From assembly GCF_008123965.1 (NCBI RefSeq), contig NZ_VSTH01000087.1, forward strand, positions 1 through 64,000: a stretch of DNA of 64,000 nucleotides. Direction: 5' to 3'. Each line of letters starts with the position of its first letter. Positions within the stretch are counted from its first letter, which is position 1. The position numbers and the translations under genes are program-made. Shown here in pieces: positions 26,807 to 35,504 of the stretch. Under the pieces are notes generated by a model. The model did no database searches and had not been told where the DNA came from. It saw only the letters and a list, made by a program, of their open reading frames with translations. This DNA comes from Bradyrhizobium hipponense. GTDB lineage: Bacteria > Pseudomonadota > Alphaproteobacteria > Rhizobiales > Xanthobacteraceae.

Positions 26807-27451
26807 ATGGATCAGAAGCCGACCATATCGCCGGAGCAGAGCCGGACGGCCGCCAAGGGTCGTTTCAGTGGCCTTGGCCGCGACGCGCTGGTCGCCTCGA
26901 TCTGCGGTGGCGTGGTTGCGCTGATGGTCGGCGCCTCCTATGCAGCGGTGCCGTTCTACAACTGGTTCTGCCGTTCCACCGGCTTCAACGGCACCACTCA
27001 GGTCGCGACTTCCGCGCCCGCCACGGGTCCCATCGCGCGAAAAATCGCGGTGCGCTTCGATTCCAACGTCGCGCCCGGCCTGCCCTGGAAGTTCGAGCCG
27101 GAGCAGAGTGAGATCGAGGTTAATATCGGCCAGGTCACCACCGTTTATTACACCGTGACCAACCAGGCCGCGCGCACCACCGCAGGGCAGGCCGCCTACA
27201 ACGTCGCGCCGCTGACGGTCGGATCCTATTTCCAGAAGATCAACTGCTTCTGCTTCACTGAGCAGACCATGGCTCCCGGCGAGAAGCGCGAGATGCCGGT
27301 GGTGTTCTATGTCGATCCGTCGATCGTCGACGATCACGAGAACGACGCTCTGGGCACGATCACGCTGTCCTACACCTTCTATCCGGTGCGCGATCCCGTG
27401 GCGAAGCCGCTTGCATCGGGCGACGACGACAAACGCAAGGGAAATCTCTGA
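26807..27451 (+). CDS. ctaG: Cytochrome c oxidase assembly protein CtaG (Cox11)
   Basis: The 214-residue protein has one N-terminal membrane anchor (about 27-47) and a periplasmic immunoglobulin-like domain. The copper-binding motif is intact in KINCFCFTEQTMAPGEKREM (the CFCF site). Cox11/CtaG delivers copper to CuB in subunit I. It follows coxF by five bases and precedes coxC. Length and motifs are complete for the family. Confidence 0.95.
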   Translation: MDQKPTISPEQSRTAAKGRFSGLGRDALVASICGGVVALMVGASYAAVPFYNWFCRSTGFNGTTQVATSAPATGPIARKIAVRFDSNVAPGLPWKFEPEQSEIEVNIGQVTTVYYTVTNQAARTTAGQAAYNVAPLTVGSYFQKINCFCFTEQTMAPGEKREMPVVFYVDPSIVDDHENDALGTITLSYTFYPVRDPVAKPLASGDDDKRKGNL

Positions 27452-27528
27452 TCGCCGGAGTCACGCTTCGGGGGTTGGAACAAGGGGATAAGTGCCGGAC
27501 GGGCACGGGATTGAGGAGAGAGACCGCT

Positions 27529-28425
27529 ATGGCTACGGCGCATACCAAGCATCACGACTACCACCTGGTCGACCCCTCGCCGTGGCCGGCGGTCGGCTCC
27601 GTCTCGGCCTTCATCATGGCGGTTGGCGCGATCACCTGGATGCACCACATGTTCTCGGCCGCGCCGATCATCTTCGGCGTCGGCTCTGTCGGCGTGCTCT
27701 ACACCATGGCGAGCTGGTGGGGCGACGTGATCAAGGAAGCCCAGTACAAGGGCGACCACACCCGCGTCGTGCAGCTGCATCACCGCTATGGCATGATCCT
27801 GTTCATCGCCTCCGAGGTGATGTTCTTCGTGGCCTGGTTCTGGGCCTATTTCAATGCGGCGCTATTCCCGGCCGACGCCGTTCACGCCACCCGCGACGCG
27901 GTGTTCGGCTGCGGTCTCGGCACCCAGGCCGGCGCCTGCTCGGTGCCGGGCACCTGGCCGCCGCATGGCATCGAAACCTTCGATCCCTGGCACCTGCCGC
28001 TGCTGAACACGCTGATCCTGCTCACCTCCGGCACTACGGTGACTTGGGCGCACCATGCGCTGCTCGAGGGCGACCGCAAGGGCCTGAAATACGGCCTGAT
28101 CCTGACCGTCATCCTGGGCGCGACCTTCACCTGCGTGCAGGCGTATGAGTACAGCCATGCGGCGTTCTCGTTCGCGGGCAATGTCTATGGCGCGACCTTC
28201 TTCATGGCGACCGGATTCCATGGCTTCCACGTTCTGGTCGGCACCATCTTCCTGATCGTGTGCCTGGCGCGCGCCTATGCCGGCCATTTCACGCCGACAC
28301 AGCATCTCGGCTTCGAGTTTGCCGCCTGGTATTGGCACTTCGTCGACGTGGTGTGGCTGTTCCTGTTCCTCTGCATCTATGTCTGGGGACACGGCGCCGA
28401 GACCATGGCGCACGGCGCACACTGA
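27529..28425 (+). CDS. coxC: Cytochrome c oxidase subunit III
   Basis: The 298-residue seven-helix protein begins MATAHTKHHDYHLVDPSPWP and contains GMILFIASEVMFFVAWFWAY and HGFHVLVGTIFLIVC, conserved in subunit III. It stabilises the aa3 oxidase and lipids near the D-channel mouth. The start at 27529 follows TGAGGAGAG; an in-frame ATG-free extension to 27475 is rejected. A GC-rich hairpin follows the gene at 28450-28475, so the next two genes may be partly uncoupled. Confidence 0.95.
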   Translation: MATAHTKHHDYHLVDPSPWPAVGSVSAFIMAVGAITWMHHMFSAAPIIFGVGSVGVLYTMASWWGDVIKEAQYKGDHTRVVQLHHRYGMILFIASEVMFFVAWFWAYFNAALFPADAVHATRDAVFGCGLGTQAGACSVPGTWPPHGIETFDPWHLPLLNTLILLTSGTTVTWAHHALLEGDRKGLKYGLILTVILGATFTCVQAYEYSHAAFSFAGNVYGATFFMATGFHGFHVLVGTIFLIVCLARAYAGHFTPTQHLGFEFAAWYWHFVDVVWLFLFLCIYVWGHGAETMAHGAH

Positions 28426-28449
28426 GCGGCCATATATCGGATCGAGAGG

Positions 28450-28475
28450 GGGCGGTCGCAGGGCCGCCCTTTCGC
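28450..28475 (+). terminator. Possible terminator after coxC
   Basis: GGGCGG (28450-28455) pairs with CCGCCC (28464-28469), followed by the T-rich TTTCGCTTTCT. It lies 25 bases past coxC. As DUF983 and surf1 continue on the same strand, it may act as an attenuator, not a full stop. Confidence 0.45.
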
Positions 28476-28522
28476 TTTCTACGCGCCGGAGGTTCGGCAG
28501 AAACTGTGCTAGACTCCGCATC

Positions 28523-28924
28523 ATGAATGAAACCGCCGGCACATCCGAGACCGAAGTTACTCTCCTGAGGAGCGCGCTGCGCGGGCTTGCCTGCAAATGT
28601 CCGCGTTGTGGCCAGGGCAAGCTCTATGCGGGCTTCCTGACGCTCGCCCCGGCCTGCGACCACTGCGGCCTCGACTACGCCTTCATTGATTCCGGCGACG
28701 GCCCTGCGATCTTCATCATCATGCTGGCCGGCGCGATCGTGGTCGGCTGCGCGCTGGTCGTCGAGGTCAAGTATCAGCCGCCGTACTGGCTGCATGCGGT
28801 GCTGTGGCTGCCGCTGATCCTCGCCACCACGCTGCTGCCGCTGCGCGCCATGAAGTCTCTGTTGATTGCGCTGCAATTCCACCACAAGGCGGCGCCAGGC
28901 CGATTGGTCGACCGCGCCAAATGA
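28523..28924 (+). CDS. DUF983 membrane protein
   Basis: The 133-residue protein has two CxxC knuckles (CPRCGQGK near residue 27 and CDHCGLDY near residue 46) suggestive of a zinc ribbon, then two membrane helices (about 60-85 and 90-110). DUF983 proteins sit in oxidase operons of alphaproteobacteria between coxC and surf1; metal handling during oxidase assembly is a fair inference. Its stop overlaps the surf1 ATG (28921-28924). Confidence 0.88.
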   Translation: MNETAGTSETEVTLLRSALRGLACKCPRCGQGKLYAGFLTLAPACDHCGLDYAFIDSGDGPAIFIIMLAGAIVVGCALVVEVKYQPPYWLHAVLWLPLILATTLLPLRAMKSLLIALQFHHKAAPGRLVDRAK

Positions 28925-29679
28925 ACGAGCCTGCGCGCAAGCCTCGCGTGGCCGGCTTCGCGCTGTTCACGCTGCTCCTGACTGCCGCCTTCACCGCACT
29001 CGGCGTCTGGCAATTGCACCGCCGCACCGCAAAGCACGAATTGATCGCCGCGCTCACCGAGCGTCTTGCGGACGCGCCGGTCGCATTGCCGCCGCCCGCG
29101 CAATGGACCGCGCTAAATCCCGCGCGCGACGAATTCCGCCGCGTCAGCTTTACCGCAACGTATGCCCCCATGCCGGACGCGATGGTGTATTCCCCCGGCT
29201 CCGCGGTTCGCAAGGACGCATCAGGTCCGGGCACCTGGGCCTTCCTGCCGGCACGGCTTTCGACCGGCGAGATGGTCGTGATCGATGTTGGATTCGTCGA
29301 GAACACGATGCAGGATCGCAGCGTCGAAGATCGCGCGGTGAAGAAGCTCGCGACCGGCGCGCCGGTCACGCTCACCGGTTACCTTCGCTTCCCCGAGGCG
29401 CCGGGCTGGCTGACGCCGGCCGAGAACCGCGACAAGCGGCTGTGGTTCGTGCGCGATCATCTGGCGATGGCCGGCGCGCTCGGCTGGGGCGCGGTCGCAC
29501 CATTCTACGTCGACCTGGAGCTGCCGGCGCCCGAGAACGGCATTCCCCGCCCCGGGCCGCTCGACGTGAATCTGAAGGACGATCACCTGCAATACGCCAT
29601 CACCTGGTTCACCCTCGCAGGCGCTGTGCTGATCGCGTTCGGCGTTTGGGTCAGGGGACGCCGATCCAGCCTTTCGTAG
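28921..29679 (+). CDS. surf1: SURF1-family oxidase assembly protein
   Basis: The 252-residue protein has the SURF1 layout: an N-terminal membrane helix (about 10-30, followed by LGVWQLHRR), a large periplasmic loop with GTWAFLPARL and VDVGFVENT-like strands, and a C-terminal helix (about 225-245) after HLQYAITWFTLAGA, which is the family signature. It supports insertion of haem a into subunit I. The start at 28921 is fixed by the 4-base overlap with DUF983. It is the last gene of the oxidase operon. Confidence 0.93.
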   Translation: MNEPARKPRVAGFALFTLLLTAAFTALGVWQLHRRTAKHELIAALTERLADAPVALPPPAQWTALNPARDEFRRVSFTATYAPMPDAMVYSPGSAVRKDASGPGTWAFLPARLSTGEMVVIDVGFVENTMQDRSVEDRAVKKLATGAPVTLTGYLRFPEAPGWLTPAENRDKRLWFVRDHLAMAGALGWGAVAPFYVDLELPAPENGIPRPGPLDVNLKDDHLQYAITWFTLAGAVLIAFGVWVRGRRSSLS

Positions 29680-29690
29680 GTTCTCTGAGG

Positions 29691-29717
29691 AACCCGGTAT
29701 CGCCCGGGGTTTATTAT
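29691..29717 (+). terminator. Probable terminator of the oxidase operon
   Basis: AACCCGG and CCCGGGGTTT form an imperfect stem around TATCG, followed by TTATTATT. It lies about a dozen bases after surf1 and before an apparently separate small gene. Confidence 0.5.
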
Positions 29718-29783
29718 TCAGCGGACATTGACGAGTGTGGTCCTAAGCCGCATCAAATTTTCCGCGGCAGACAGGATTGCGGC

Positions 29784-30149
29784 GTGGGCGATTTCGATCA
29801 GATGGGAATTGTCGTCGACTGGGTGGACGCCTGCCGGAAAGGCGACCTTGCGACCCTGCTGGACCTTTATGCGGATGACGCCCAGCTCGAATGCACCTGC
29901 AACGGCACGCGGCGCTATCGCGGACGAGGTGAGCTCGAAACCTATTGGGGACCGCGGCTCAACGCTTTCTCATCGGCAGGGTTCGGCCTGGAGGAGATCA
30001 ATCCCGTGCCGCATGGTGTCGATCTCGAATATACCGTCGCAGGCTCGCTGCGCATCCACGCCTCGTTTCGCTTCAGTCGGGAAGGCAAGATCCACAGCAC
30101 GCTGTGCGAGCCGGCGCAGCAGAATCCGCCCGATGGCTGCGCGTGTTAG
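29784..30149 (+). CDS. NTF2/SnoaL-like protein
   Basis: This 121-residue protein is a single NTF2-like domain (VVDWVDACRKGDLATLLDLY is the usual helix, then YADDAQLEC). A GTG start at 29784 is chosen because AGGA lies seven bases upstream; ATG at 29802 is the alternative and gives 115 residues. Several cysteines (ECTCNG, PPDGCAC) are unusual for the fold. Its stop overlaps that of the convergent histidine kinase by three bases (30146-30149). Its role is unknown. Confidence 0.75.
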   Translation: MGDFDQMGIVVDWVDACRKGDLATLLDLYADDAQLECTCNGTRRYRGRGELETYWGPRLNAFSSAGFGLEEINPVPHGVDLEYTVAGSLRIHASFRFSREGKIHSTLCEPAQQNPPDGCAC

Positions 30150-31486
30150 CCGGCCGCAGCCGCGTCTCGCGTTGATTCGACCGGCAGGCGGCAACGCACA
30201 TAGGTTCGTTCGTCCGCGCGCAGGAGTGACAGCGATCCGCTGAGCGCGCGCACGCGCTCATGCATGCCGGTCAGTCCGCGGCCGAACACATTGTCGGCGG
30301 GAAAGCCGCCGCCGTCGTCCGAGATCTCGATGGCGAGTGCGCCACCCGTGATGGCGGCCTGGACATGGGCATTGCTCGCCCCGGCGTGGCGCAACACATT
30401 GGTGAGCCCTTCCTGGATCAGGCGATAGACTGTCTGCGCCAGCGGTCCGTCGATCCCGTTGAGCGCAGGATCAATCGCCTCCGTCAGGCCGATATGCGGT
30501 GCCTGCTTGCGGAAGTTCTGCAGCAGCGTCTGCACGCTGGTGTCCAATCCCAACTGCTCAATGTACAGCGGTCGCAGCCGGTCGAGGATGCGGCGGTTGG
30601 TCTGTTGCAGCGCCTCGACCGATTGCAGCACCTGTTGCGCAGAATTGCCGGGATTTCCCGCCAAAGGAGAGGCCTCGATCAGGGCGATCGCGCCGGCACG
30701 GATACCGAACAGCAGCGGGCCAAGTTCATCGTGCAGTTCGCGGGCAAGATCGCGCCGCTCGTCGTCCTGGAGCGACACCAGGCGGTGCAACAGGTCGCGA
30801 TTGTCCTGGCTTAATTGCGCGAGCGTTGCGGCCAGCGCATTGGCCTCCTCGCAGCTTTGCCGGATTTCCGGCGGTCCCCCGACCGGGATCGGCTTTGCGT
30901 AATCGCCACGCCGAATCCGCGTGAGGCCATCGCCGAGATCTTGCAGGGGGCGCAGTGCCGAACCGGCGAAGATGTAGGCGATGATTCCGGTGAACCCCAT
31001 CAGCGCAGCGACGAGGCCGGTCAGCGCGAGGAAGCCGATCCATTTCTCGAACAGGTCGGCCGACAGATCAGGCAGAAACACGATATCGCCGACACGCCTG
31101 CCCTCGATCATCACCGGAGACGCGGCGTCCGTGTCCGGGATGGTAAGGAGGTCGATGAACCATTGCGGGACGCCATGCAGGTTGCGTAGGCCGTCCCGCG
31201 GGGAGGATGCGGGACCTGCCTCCGCGGCACGGAATTGGATATCGGAGGAGGTGTCCAGGGAATGGGCGAATGCATCGAGCGTCTGCTGCGGATTGCCCGA
31301 GCTACGCAGGGTGTTGTTGAGCGCGGCGGCCAGCGTCTTCGTCGAGCGTCGGGCCGGTTCGTTCTCGTCGGCCAGTTGGCCTGTTGCGAAGGCCAGGAGC
31401 AGCACGCCGCCCATGATCAGCGCAGCCACGAAGCTGACGCCGAGCGGAAGAAACAGTTGCGTCCTGAAGGATAGCCTTTGCCACAT
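30146..31486 (-). CDS. Sensor histidine kinase, NarX/MoxY type
   Basis: The 446-residue membrane kinase has two helices (about 12-35 and 145-170) around a periplasmic domain resembling the LapD/MoxY N-terminal type, then a HAMP segment (about 170-220). The HisKA_3 dimerisation helix is ERRDLARELHDELGP, with the phospho-accepting histidine in it. The ATPase domain has GLTNVLRHAGASNAHV, DDGGGF and GRGLTGMHERV. It is divergent from a LuxR-type response regulator, its probable partner. ATG at 31507 is an alternative start. Confidence 0.9.
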   Translation of the reverse strand: MWQRLSFRTQLFLPLGVSFVAALIMGGVLLLAFATGQLADENEPARRSTKTLAAALNNTLRSSGNPQQTLDAFAHSLDTSSDIQFRAAEAGPASSPRDGLRNLHGVPQWFIDLLTIPDTDAASPVMIEGRRVGDIVFLPDLSADLFEKWIGFLALTGLVAALMGFTGIIAYIFAGSALRPLQDLGDGLTRIRRGDYAKPIPVGGPPEIRQSCEEANALAATLAQLSQDNRDLLHRLVSLQDDERRDLARELHDELGPLLFGIRAGAIALIEASPLAGNPGNSAQQVLQSVEALQQTNRRILDRLRPLYIEQLGLDTSVQTLLQNFRKQAPHIGLTEAIDPALNGIDGPLAQTVYRLIQEGLTNVLRHAGASNAHVQAAITGGALAIEISDDGGGFPADNVFGRGLTGMHERVRALSGSLSLLRADERTYVRCRLPVESTRDAAAAG

Positions 31487-31572
31487 TAGGTCAATTCTAA
31501 CGCGCATCGGCCGGATTTGCTCTTTCCATTTGTTCCCGCCGGTCTATGAGTCGAAAAACAAGAGAGTGCGCG

Positions 31573-32217
31573 ATGCAAGATACCGCCAAGCCGGCGACCA
31601 AGGTTCTGATCGTCGACGACCATCCCGTGGTGCTGTCCGGTTGCCGTACCCTGTTCGCGGCCGACCACTCGATCCGCATCGACGAGGCGTCCGACGCCAA
31701 ATCCGGGCACCGTGCCTATATCAGCAAGCGGCCCGACGTCACCGTGATCGACATCAGCCTGCCCGACGTCTCGGGCTTCGAGCTGATGCGGCGGATCCGC
31801 AAGGATGATCCCGACGCCAAAATCATCATGTTCAGCATGAACGACGACCCGGCCTTCGTGGTACGGGCGGTCGAGCTGGGGGCGCAGGGCTATGTCTCCA
31901 AGGGTGACGATCCCAGAATCCTGCTCAAGGCGGTGCGCAAGGTGGTCGCAGGTGATAATTTCATCTCGCCGCAGCTTGCAGAGGCCGTGACGTTTTCGGG
32001 CGCCGCGATCAAGGCCAACCCGGCCTCGCAGATGACGCCGCGGGAGCTCGAGATTCTGCGCCTGCTCGGACGCGGCGACAAGATCGTCGAGGTCGCCGAG
32101 GCGCTCGGCATCTCCTACAAGACGGTCGCCAACACGACGTCCCTCCTCAAGCAGAAGCTCGGCGCCAAGAATCATTCCGATCTGATCCGGATCGCGGTGG
32201 AAATCGGGATGAATTGA
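31573..32217 (+). CDS. NarL/FixJ-family response regulator
   Basis: The 214-residue regulator has a receiver domain (about 9-125) with acidic pair Asp15/Asp16, phospho-acceptor Asp60 in TVIDISLPDVSG, and the lysine in GYVSKGDDP. A LuxR-type helix-turn-helix (about 148-210; TPRELEILRLLGRGDKIVEV) follows. The usual CKTV contact helix is here YKTVANTTSLLKQKLGAKNH, a MoxX-like form. It is divergent from the kinase at 30146-31486. Targets are unknown; the neighbouring oxidase operon is a candidate by position only. Confidence 0.9.
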   Translation: MQDTAKPATKVLIVDDHPVVLSGCRTLFAADHSIRIDEASDAKSGHRAYISKRPDVTVIDISLPDVSGFELMRRIRKDDPDAKIIMFSMNDDPAFVVRAVELGAQGYVSKGDDPRILLKAVRKVVAGDNFISPQLAEAVTFSGAAIKANPASQMTPRELEILRLLGRGDKIVEVAEALGISYKTVANTTSLLKQKLGAKNHSDLIRIAVEIGMN

Positions 32218-32469
32218 CCCGTCAGGACCGAACCGGCCGCTCCAGGATGCAGCCGGTTCGGCCGGCGGATCGGTGCCGCTATTCGGCCGGGCAATGCGTG
32301 GCCTACAGGGACGCCATCCGCCGACACAATGGGTCGAGACGGCGTTCGTTCCGCAATCGGCGCCTCAAATCGGGAAAGCATGGCAATTTGCAGCAAGTAT
32401 CCGGCTCGCGGCAGCCGGTTGCGGCCGTGACACATCGGGAAAAACAGGAACATTTGCGCGGAGCCTGGC
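32218..32469. other. Non-coding gap, left part
   Basis: With the following possible small RNA this makes up the 544-base gap between the response regulator and thrC. Short open frames cross it, but none has a ribosome site or protein-like composition. No repeat of the families seen elsewhere is present. Nothing further can be supported. Confidence 0.5.
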
Positions 32470-32614
32470 GTTTGGCTCTTGACGTCGCGATGACGGGCGA
32501 CGAAAGGTTGCGCGCACAATTCAGGGGTAGGCGACTTCGGAACGAGGCAAACCGGTCTGCACACAACGACAGACCTTCCAAGAGAAGGGCTGCGGTATCG
32601 CCGCAGCCCTTTTT
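32470..32614 (+). ncRNA. Possible small RNA ending in an orphan terminator
   Basis: GGGCTGCGG (32587-32595) and CCGCAGCCC (32601-32609) form a 9-bp stem with a five-base loop, followed by TTTTT. This is a textbook terminator, yet the nearest upstream gene ends 370 bases away. A second hairpin, GGTCTG (32554-32559) / CAGACC (32570-32575), precedes it with single-stranded TTCCAAGAG between them, as in many Hfq-type small RNAs. TTGACG near 32478 might be part of a promoter. The 5' end is a guess. Confidence 0.35.
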
Positions 32615-32761
32615 CGTCGGGCGAGCCCGGACGGGGAAGCGGTTTCCCGATGCCGCAAAACACTCTATGGTGCCGCAAAGCCTCTGGCTGCGAACCAGGA
32701 GCATCGTGAAATCAAAGGCTTACGGCTTGAGCGCAGGCGCGGCCGGCCTTTGGAGGGCAGA

Positions 32762-34180
32762 TTGACTCGTTATATATCGACCCGGGGCGAGGCCCCCGAA
32801 CTTGGCTTTTGCGACGTGATGCTGACCGGGCTTGCTCGCGACGGCGGTCTGTACGTGCCGGCGACCTGGCCCCAGCTTTCGGCGGAGACGATCGCGAGCT
32901 TCTTCGGCCGCCCCTATTGGGAGGTTGCCGTCGAGATCATTCGTCCGTTCGCCGGCGGCGAGATCACGGACGCCGAGCTCGGCCGCATGGCGAACGAGGC
33001 CTATGCCACCTTCCGACATCCGGCCGTGGTGCCGTTGCGCCAGATGTCGCCGCACCAGTTCGTGCTGGAGCTGTTCCACGGTCCGACGCTCGCCTTCAAG
33101 GACGTGGCGATGCAGCTGATCTCGCGGCTGATGGACCATGTGCTGGCCAAGCGGGGCCAGCGCACCACCATCGTGGTCGCGACCTCCGGCGACACCGGCG
33201 GTGCCGCGGTCGAAGCGTTTGCTGGGCTGGAGAATGTCGATCTCATCGTATTGTTTCCGCACGGCCGCATCTCCGAGGTGCAGCGGCGGATGATGACGAC
33301 GACGGGCGCGGCCAATGTGCATGCGCTGGCCATCGAAGGCACGTTCGACGACTGCCAGGCGCTCGTGAAAGGGATGTTCAACAACCATCGCTTCCGCGAC
33401 GCGACGGCGCTCTCCGGCGTCAATTCCATCAACTGGGCGCGCATCGTTGCCCAGGTGGTTTACTACTTCACCTCCGCCGTTGCCGCCGGTGCACCGGCGC
33501 GCGCGGTTGACTTCATCGTTCCGACCGGCAATTTCGGCGACATCTTTGCCGGCTACGTCGCCAAGCGGATGGGCCTGCCGGTACGCACCCTGCGCATCGC
33601 CGCCAACGTCAACGACATCCTCGCCCGCACGCTCAAGACCGGGATCTACGAGGTGCGCGAGGTGCACGCGACTGCGTCGCCCTCGATGGATATCCAGATC
33701 TCCTCAAATTTCGAACGGCTGCTGTTCGAGGCCGGCCGGCGCGATGCGGCCGGCGTTCGCCGTCTGATGGGTTCGCTGAAGCAGTCCGGGCGCTTCGTGC
33801 TGCCTGACGCGACGCTGGCGGCGATCCGCGACGAGTTCGACGCCGGGCGCGCCGACGAGACCGAGACCGCGGCTGCGATTCGGGTCGCCTGGCGCGAGGC
33901 GGGCGAACTCGTCGATCCCCACACCGCGGTGGCATTGGCGGTCGCCGATCGCGACACCACCGATACGACCGTGCCCAACATCGTGCTCTCGACCGCCCAT
34001 CCGGCCAAGTTCCCGGATGCCGTGGAGGCGGCCTGCGGCCAGCGGCCGCAACTGCCGGCCTGGCTCGACGGTCTCATGACCAAATCCGAGCACATGAAGG
34101 TGATGAAGAACGATCAGGCAGAGGTCGAGCGGTTCGCGCTGTCGGTCAGCCGTGCCGCAAAACAGGGAGTTGCCGGATGA
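32762..34180 (+). CDS. thrC: Threonine synthase
   Basis: The 472-residue PLP enzyme converts O-phosphohomoserine to threonine. The N-terminus MTRYISTRGEAPELGFCDVM is typical; the PLP lysine is in HGPTLAFKDVAMQLISRL and the phosphate-binding loop in ATSGDTGGAAVEAF. The start is a TTG at 32762 with GGAGGG nine bases upstream; another TTG at 32750 would overlap that site. Its stop overlaps the start of the M16 peptidase gene (34177-34180), and this pairing is usual in rhizobia. Confidence 0.93.
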   Translation: MTRYISTRGEAPELGFCDVMLTGLARDGGLYVPATWPQLSAETIASFFGRPYWEVAVEIIRPFAGGEITDAELGRMANEAYATFRHPAVVPLRQMSPHQFVLELFHGPTLAFKDVAMQLISRLMDHVLAKRGQRTTIVVATSGDTGGAAVEAFAGLENVDLIVLFPHGRISEVQRRMMTTTGAANVHALAIEGTFDDCQALVKGMFNNHRFRDATALSGVNSINWARIVAQVVYYFTSAVAAGAPARAVDFIVPTGNFGDIFAGYVAKRMGLPVRTLRIAANVNDILARTLKTGIYEVREVHATASPSMDIQISSNFERLLFEAGRRDAAGVRRLMGSLKQSGRFVLPDATLAAIRDEFDAGRADETETAAAIRVAWREAGELVDPHTAVALAVADRDTTDTTVPNIVLSTAHPAKFPDAVEAACGQRPQLPAWLDGLMTKSEHMKVMKNDQAEVERFALSVSRAAKQGVAG

Positions 34181-35466
34181 GCGTCGAGATCTCCAAGCTT
34201 GCCTCCGGCCTGACCGTCGTCACCGACAAGATGCCTCACGTCGAGACCGCAGCGCTCGGCGTCTGGGCCGGCGTCGGCGGCCGCGACGAGAAGCCGAACG
34301 AGCATGGCATCTCGCATCTGCTGGAACACATGGCGTTCAAGGGCACGACCAAGCGCTCCTCGCGTGAGATCGTGGAAGAGATCGAGGCGGTCGGCGGCGA
34401 TCTCAACGCCGGTACCTCGACCGAGACGACGTCCTACTATGCGCGGGTGCTGAAGGCCGACGTCCCGCTCGCGCTCGACGTGCTCGCCGACATCCTCGCC
34501 AATCCCGCCTTCGAGCCGGACGAGCTGGAGCGCGAGAAGAACGTCATCGTGCAGGAGATCGGTGCTGCGCAGGACACGCCCGACGACGTCGTGTTCGAGC
34601 ATCTCAACGAGCTCTGCTATCCCGACCAGCCGATGGGACGTTCGCTGCTCGGCACCGCAAAGACCTTGCGCGGCTTCAGCCGCGACTCGTTGCGCAGCTA
34701 TCTGTCGACGCATTACCGCGGACCCGACATGGTGGTGGCGGCCGCAGGCGCCGTCGACCACCAGCAGGTGGTTGCCGAGGCCGAGATGCGCTTTGCGGGT
34801 TTTGAGGCGACGCCGGGCCCGAAGCCCCAAGCCGCACAGTTCGGCAAGGGCGGTGCCAAGGTGGTGCATCGCGAGCTCGAGCAGGCGCATTTGACGCTAG
34901 CGCTCGAAGGCGTGCCGCAGACCGACTTGTCGCTGTTCTCGCTTCAGGTGTTCACCAACATCCTCGGCGGCGGAATGTCCTCGCGGCTGTTCCAGGAGGT
35001 GCGGGAGAAGCGCGGCCTCTGCTATTCGATCTACACCTTCCACGCGCCCTATACCGATACCGGCTTCTTCGGCCTCTACACCGGCACCGATCCCGCCGAC
35101 GCCCCCGAGATGATGGAGGTCGTCATCGACATCATGAATGATTCGGTCGAGACGCTGACCGAGGCCGAGATCGCGCGCGCCAAGGCGCAGATGAAGGCCG
35201 GCCTGCTGATGGCTCTGGAGAGCTGTTCTTCGCGCGCCGAGCAGCTCGCCCGACACGTGCTGGCCTATGGGCGGCCGCAGACGGTGGAGGAGCTGGTGGC
35301 CCGGATTGACGCCGTCAGCGTCGAATCGACCCGCGATGCTGCGCGTGCACTGCTTTCGCGCAGCCGGCCCGCCGTTGTTGCATTGGGCAGCGGAAGAGGT
35401 CTGGACACGGCGGTGTCTTTTGCGGAAGGATTGACCCGGGCGCGCGCCAAGGCGCGGCTGCATTAG
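34177..35466 (+). CDS. M16 zinc peptidase (processing-peptidase-like)
   Basis: The 429-residue protein is the catalytic type of M16B peptidase. The inverted zinc motif HLLEH is intact in EHGISHLLEHMAFKGT, with the downstream glutamate in the region around ELEREKNVIVQEIGAA. The C-terminal half has SSRLFQEVREKRGLCYSIY, the substrate-contact motif. It resembles the beta subunit of mitochondrial processing peptidase. Coupled to thrC by ATGA overlap. It probably degrades peptides or processes signal sequences. Confidence 0.92.
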   Translation: MSVEISKLASGLTVVTDKMPHVETAALGVWAGVGGRDEKPNEHGISHLLEHMAFKGTTKRSSREIVEEIEAVGGDLNAGTSTETTSYYARVLKADVPLALDVLADILANPAFEPDELEREKNVIVQEIGAAQDTPDDVVFEHLNELCYPDQPMGRSLLGTAKTLRGFSRDSLRSYLSTHYRGPDMVVAAAGAVDHQQVVAEAEMRFAGFEATPGPKPQAAQFGKGGAKVVHRELEQAHLTLALEGVPQTDLSLFSLQVFTNILGGGMSSRLFQEVREKRGLCYSIYTFHAPYTDTGFFGLYTGTDPADAPEMMEVVIDIMNDSVETLTEAEIARAKAQMKAGLLMALESCSSRAEQLARHVLAYGRPQTVEELVARIDAVSVESTRDAARALLSRSRPAVVALGSGRGLDTAVSFAEGLTRARAKARLH

Positions 35467-35504
35467 GAGCCGCGTACGGGCCGCCCGCTTCGGGAAGCAT
35501 CACC

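Noticed and set aside
32214..32765. Open frame of 183 codons in the gap before thrC
   Set aside because: Composition is basic and unstructured, no ribosome site is seen, and it crosses a strong terminator hairpin.
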